From: DATFMH01 sp035267045
GTDB taxonomy: Bacteria; Bacteroidota; Rhodothermia; Balneolales; DATFMH01
Reading direction: 5' to 3'
Assembly: GCA_035267045.1 (NCBI GenBank)
Contig: DATFMH010000104.1
Location: 1-9,381, forward strand
Length of the DNA stretch: 9,381 bases
Both the position numbers and the translations under genes were made by a program. The notes below the pieces were generated by a model. That model was not told where the DNA came from. It ran no database searches and worked only from the letters and a program-made list of their open reading frames with translations. Of this stretch, positions 7,045 to 9,381 are shown piece after piece. Each line of letters opens with the position of its first letter. The stretch's first letter is position 1.

Positions 7045-8288
7045 TTTGAACCTGTTTTTGTTAAATAATTGATTTTCGCCAACATCCATTGTATCTGGTG
7101 TTCGTCGAGAGCCAGCCTTGCCTGGTAAACGCTGTATAAATCCGTTACATATTCGGTAGGTGTGATGACACCATTGTGTAACCGGCTGGCACTTTGTTGT
7201 TCGACTTTCTGACGTAATTTTATGATCTCGTGATCCCTGGAGATCATGTTTTTATATTTTTGTATATCACTTATGTCCTTTTGAACCGCCACTTTAATAT
7301 TCCTGGTAAAAGCGGCTTTGTTTTCTTCTACATTTCTTTTCTGTAATTGCAGCACTTCCCGGTCACGTTTCCCGGTATTCCAGTTCCAAAGTTTCCACTG
7401 TAAACGTACACCCACCATGTAATTGAACTGAAACTCATCTTTGAATATGTTTAATCCCGGCCGGCCATACAGACCCTCTGCAAAAGCACTCATTTTAGGT
7501 CGATACTGAACCTTTGTCTGGTCTTTCAGAAAATTGAGCTTATCGAGTTGCAGGTTGAATAACTTATATTCGGGACGTTTCCACGAATTTTCATTAGTGG
7601 TGTTTACTAATTGCGCGGGTAATATAAGTTGAGTATTAGTAGACAAATCTCTGCCTATCAACACTCCGAGTGATCGGTAAGCAGCTCTTGTATCCGCCTG
7701 TACTCCCTCTATTGATTGATCTGTTTTTAGCATTTCTGCTTTCAACACATCTTCACTTCCCGGTAAGAGTACACCATTATGAACCTGAGATTGAACCATT
7801 TGCATCCTCTTCTCAAGTTGTTTTTTCATCAATAAGAGTGATTGCTTTTTCTTTTTGAGCAATAGCACCTGGAAATAGGCCCCATTCACTTCATTTCGTA
7901 ATTGATATAACGAAACATTGACATTTTGACGCGACAGACTACCATTTACATCTTCAAGCTGTTTTTGAATAGATACAGCTCCGCCATCATAAATCGTCTG
8001 ATTCAGGTTGAGATTCGTCTGGTATTGATCTTTACTTATATGAATGGGGGACATCGGAACAGACGTCACATCGGATTGATAAGATGCTTTACCATTCAAG
8101 CTGAGTTGTGGCCAATATTGCTTTTTGATGTTTTCCTTTTTCAGGGAAGTAATCTGTTTTTCCCTCGATAACTGTTGGTAAATCGGATAGTTTTCCCGGG
8201 CCAGTTTGTAGCATGTCTGCAGATTCAACGAATCCGGCTTTGGCTGACCAAGAAACAGTATTGATACTATAGCGATTAATAAATTCAT
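7041..8288 (-). CDS. TolC-like outer membrane efflux protein
   Basis: A 415-residue protein with an N-terminal signal peptide (hydrophobic core about 2-14, MNLLIAIVSILFLG). It then shows the two-fold repeat of the outer membrane efflux protein family: long helical stretches separated by beta segments such as YQTNLNLNQTIYDGG and VGVRLQWKLWNWNTG. It is predicted to form a trimeric outer-membrane channel with a periplasmic helical tunnel that docks onto the adjacent adaptor. Length is normal for the family. The start overlaps the stop of the regulator gene as ATGA (8285-8288), and the stop overlaps the adaptor start in the same way (7041-7044). Having a dedicated channel in the operon differs from the E. 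coli ybhGFSR arrangement, which has no channel gene beside it. Confidence 0.93.
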   Translation of the reverse strand: MNLLIAIVSILFLGQPKPDSLNLQTCYKLARENYPIYQQLSREKQITSLKKENIKKQYWPQLSLNGKASYQSDVTSVPMSPIHISKDQYQTNLNLNQTIYDGGAVSIQKQLEDVNGSLSRQNVNVSLYQLRNEVNGAYFQVLLLKKKKQSLLLMKKQLEKRMQMVQSQVHNGVLLPGSEDVLKAEMLKTDQSIEGVQADTRAAYRSLGVLIGRDLSTNTQLILPAQLVNTTNENSWKRPEYKLFNLQLDKLNFLKDQTKVQYRPKMSAFAEGLYGRPGLNIFKDEFQFNYMVGVRLQWKLWNWNTGKRDREVLQLQKRNVEENKAAFTRNIKVAVQKDISDIQKYKNMISRDHEIIKLRQKVEQQSASRLHNGVITPTEYVTDLYSVYQARLALDEHQIQWMLAKINYLTKTGSK

Positions 8289-8887
8289 CCCGCTTTAAGT
8301 CCATTTATAATGAATGTTGACAATTCTTTTTTCCTTTGGGTAAGAAATTCTTTGTATTGCTTATCGTTCAACCTGAAAACGGAAATAATCATCTGCTTTC
8401 CGATAAATGGAAATGCACATAATGCTAACAGGTTTACAATAAAATCGATAGGTTGAATTGGTATGATTTCACCATCTTTAACCGCTTGTTTTATTTGACT
8501 GGATAACACAGGTGGCGGTTCCACATGTAGTTCTTGCAAAAGATCTTTCAAATGTTCCGGATTGGTATTCATTTCATGGAATACAAAAGATGGCAAATAT
8601 GGATTCGCTTCGAGTAATCCTATATACGTCTCAACGAATTTTTCCACTTTATTAAACAGGGTAAGATCACTCTCGAATACCTCAAAAACTTTCCGTATGA
8701 TCCGTGAGAAAGAATCCCTGAAAACCACTTCAAATAACTTATCCTTATTCCTGAAATAGTAATGAAGCATCGATTTATTGATCTTTGCTTCATCAGCTAT
8801 CTCCTGCATACGTGCCCCATAAAATCCTCTGCGATGAAAGACTTTACGTGCCGCATCGAATATTTTCTCTTCCGTTTCTTTTTCCAT
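8285..8887 (-). CDS. TetR/AcrR-family transcriptional repressor
   Basis: A 200-residue protein with the standard N-terminal DNA-binding domain. It has a first helix (IFDAARKVFHRRGF) and a helix-turn-helix at about 27-46 (MQEIADEAKINKSMLHYYF), followed by the family's NKDKLFEVVF segment. Residues about 60-200 form a divergent helical ligand-binding and dimerisation domain. It is encoded at the head of the efflux genes and joined to the channel gene by an ATGA overlap, so it is probably an autoregulated local repressor relieved by a substrate or related signal. The duplicated 31-bp palindromic element upstream at 9100-9209 is the obvious target. The arrangement parallels CecR with YbhGFSR in E. 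coli. The start ATG has only a weak purine-rich sequence (GACAGAGAAATAATA) before it. Confidence 0.95.
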   Translation of the reverse strand: MEKETEEKIFDAARKVFHRRGFYGARMQEIADEAKINKSMLHYYFRNKDKLFEVVFRDSFSRIIRKVFEVFESDLTLFNKVEKFVETYIGLLEANPYLPSFVFHEMNTNPEHLKDLLQELHVEPPPVLSSQIKQAVKDGEIIPIQPIDFIVNLLALCAFPFIGKQMIISVFRLNDKQYKEFLTQRKKELSTFIINGLKAG

Positions 8888-8947
8888 TATTATTTCTCTG
8901 TCAATGAAATTGATCCCGAGTAATTTAATTTTCCTTCCATCCCATAT

Positions 8948-9088
8948 TTAAGCTTGAAGAATGGAATCCTTTAACTGATCCATTACCATATTGGCTTCAT
9001 TTACATCTTCATTTTCATCACACTCAGAGTACAGAAGCACATAAATCAATCCGAACAGGAATAACTCAATTATATGTCTCATTATCAT
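8948..9088 (-). CDS. Possible 46-residue membrane peptide in operon leader
   Basis: An open frame from ATG 9088 to TAA 8948, between the operators and the repressor gene. The N-terminal half is hydrophobic (IIELFLFGLIYVLLY, residues 6-20), followed by an acidic stretch SECDENEDVNE (21-31) and a short helix-like tail ending DSILQA. AGGAG (9092-9096) precedes the first ATG by 3 nt and an in-frame second ATG (9082) by 9 nt, so the 44-residue form may be the real product. Cys23 is not in a good lipobox. It would be the first gene of the operon, 60 nt before the repressor. It could be a small single-pass membrane protein associated with the exporter or a leader peptide that tunes downstream translation. 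I do not recognise a family. A strong ribosome site in the right place is the main support. Confidence 0.5.
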   Translation of the reverse strand: MIMRHIIELFLFGLIYVLLYSECDENEDVNEANMVMDQLKDSILQA

Positions 9089-9091
9089 TTT

Positions 9092-9096
9092 CTCCT
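9092..9096 (-). promoter_or_regulatory. Shine-Dalgarno site of the leader peptide
   Basis: Minus strand AAAAAGGAGAAAATG, immediately downstream of the proximal operator. It is the best ribosome site in the operon's leader and precedes the small open frame, not the repressor gene. Confidence 0.55.
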
Positions 9097-9099
9097 TTT

Positions 9100-9130
9100 T
9101 CAACCAATTGATTCAACCATTTGGTTGATA
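9100..9130. promoter_or_regulatory. TetR operator-like element, proximal copy
   Basis: The core TCAACCATTTGGTTGA (9113-9128) is a perfect inverted repeat with 7-bp arms around TT. The left flank, TCAACCAATTGAT (9100-9112), repeats the CAACCA half-site 13 nt away (9101 and 9114). The 31-bp unit matches the distal copy at 29 of 31 positions. Size, symmetry and position upstream of a tetR gene fit a repressor operator, possibly bound by two dimers. It would lie in the transcript leader, just before the leader-peptide ribosome site. Confidence 0.75.
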
Positions 9131-9178
9131 CTAGTCAAAAAAATTTGGCAGAACCATAATATTAAATTTTTCTATAAA

Positions 9179-9209
9179 TCAACTAATTGGTTCAACCATT
9201 TGGTTGATA
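9179..9209. promoter_or_regulatory. TetR operator-like element, distal copy
   Basis: The same perfect core TCAACCATTTGGTTGA lies at 9192-9207, with left flank TCAACTAATTGGT. It differs from the proximal copy only at two flank positions (C to T and A to G). The start-to-start distance between copies is 79 bp. It overlaps the candidate promoter -7 element, as expected for repression by steric block. Confidence 0.75.
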
Positions 9210-9239
9210 ATATAACAGAATATGGGACTAATATGCAAA
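9207..9239 (-). promoter_or_regulatory. Candidate Bacteroidota-type promoter of the efflux operon
   Basis: On the minus strand TTTG (9236-9239) is followed after 21 nt by TATATTAT (9207-9214), a partial match to the Bacteroidota pattern TTTG...TAnnTTTG. The -7 element touches the distal operator. A second possibility is TTGACT at about 9133-9138, just before the proximal operator, without a convincing -10 partner. Only experiment would settle which is used. Confidence 0.3.
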
Positions 9240-9381
9240 TGTAATTTATAAGTCGTTGTTTAGTAATGGATTATCAGAATTTAGAATGGAGAAGGCAGAA
9301 TAGAAGAAAGCAGAGTGCATTACAGTAAACAGTGATCAGTATACAGTATCAGATCTGCTTTTTGTACAAACCTGGTCAGAC
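9210..9381. other. Gene-free repeat debris upstream of the operon
   Basis: No open frame longer than about 25 codons is evident. The segment 9278-9316 is a purine-rich run of GAAT/AGAA units (for example GAATTTAGAATGGAG), and beyond it lie copies of the ACAGTAAACAG/CAGTGATCAGT repeat. No divergent gene begins before the window edge, so the operators probably serve only the minus-strand operon, unless a plus-strand gene starts further on. Confidence 0.5.
9322..9340. repeat. ACAGTAAACAG / CAGTGATCAGT intergenic repeat, copy B
   Basis: ACAGTAAACAG (9322-9332) overlaps CAGTGATCAGT (9330-9340), followed by a degenerate ATACAGTATCAG. The same two 11-mers occur at 911-941, so this is a dispersed repeat present on both sides of the window. 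Confidence 0.5.

Noticed and set aside
7045..7089. N-terminal extension of the adaptor protein by 15 residues from the ATG at 7089
   Set aside because: The extension would push the lipoprotein signal inward and overlap the channel gene by 49 nt. The ATG at 7044 gives an ATGA overlap and a proper signal peptide.
9100..9209. Two spaced repeats as a CRISPR array
   Set aside because: There are only two copies, each internally palindromic and located directly upstream of a tetR gene with no cas genes. An operator explains them better.
9240..9320. Short minus-strand frame starting near 9320 (about 24 codons)
   Set aside because: It is made of purine/pyrimidine-biased repeat sequence, lacks a ribosome site and lies upstream of the likely promoter.

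Overview
The window is chromosomal-type DNA (moderate GC by eye) that most likely comes from a member of the Bacteroidota or a related FCB-group bacterium. This rests on gene content (a KamA-family radical SAM enzyme and a complete TolC/HlyD/ABC-2 efflux operon of a Gram-negative cell) and on intergenic DNA full of short dispersed hairpins and decayed repeats. The assignment is an inference. Several genes in the efflux operon have clear Shine-Dalgarno sequences, which is less typical of Bacteroidota.

Layout. Positions 1-879 (+) are the C-terminal two thirds of a KamA-family radical SAM/PLP aminomutase cut by the window edge. It is followed by a hairpin terminator and small repeats (880-1149). 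Positions 1150-1926 (+) encode a short-chain dehydrogenase. Positions 1927-2255 hold no convincing gene, but contain a probable mobile-element relic and three consecutive hairpins, the last of which supplies part of the stop codon of the converging gene. From 9088 down to 2256 the minus strand is one tightly packed operon: a possible 46-residue membrane peptide, a TetR repressor, a TolC-like outer-membrane protein, a lipoprotein HlyD-type adaptor, two separate ABC ATPases and two ABC-2 permeases. Junctions are ATGA overlaps, an 11-nt overlap or gaps of 2-14 nt. Positions 9100-9209 carry two nearly identical 31-bp operator-like sequences, and 9210-9381 is repeat debris without a gene.

How it works together. 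The operon resembles the Escherichia coli CecR-YbhGFSR exporter (TetR regulator, HlyD adaptor, tandem ABC ATPase, two permeases), with its own outer-membrane channel added and the double ATPase split into two genes. Read motif by motif, the ATPases are complementary. The first has a canonical signature but lacks the Q-loop glutamine and switch histidine; the second keeps both but has a degenerate signature. A heterodimer would therefore have one canonical and one degenerate ATP site. The TetR protein probably represses the whole operon, including itself, through the duplicated operator. The most novel-looking parts are the small leader-encoded peptide and the twin operator.
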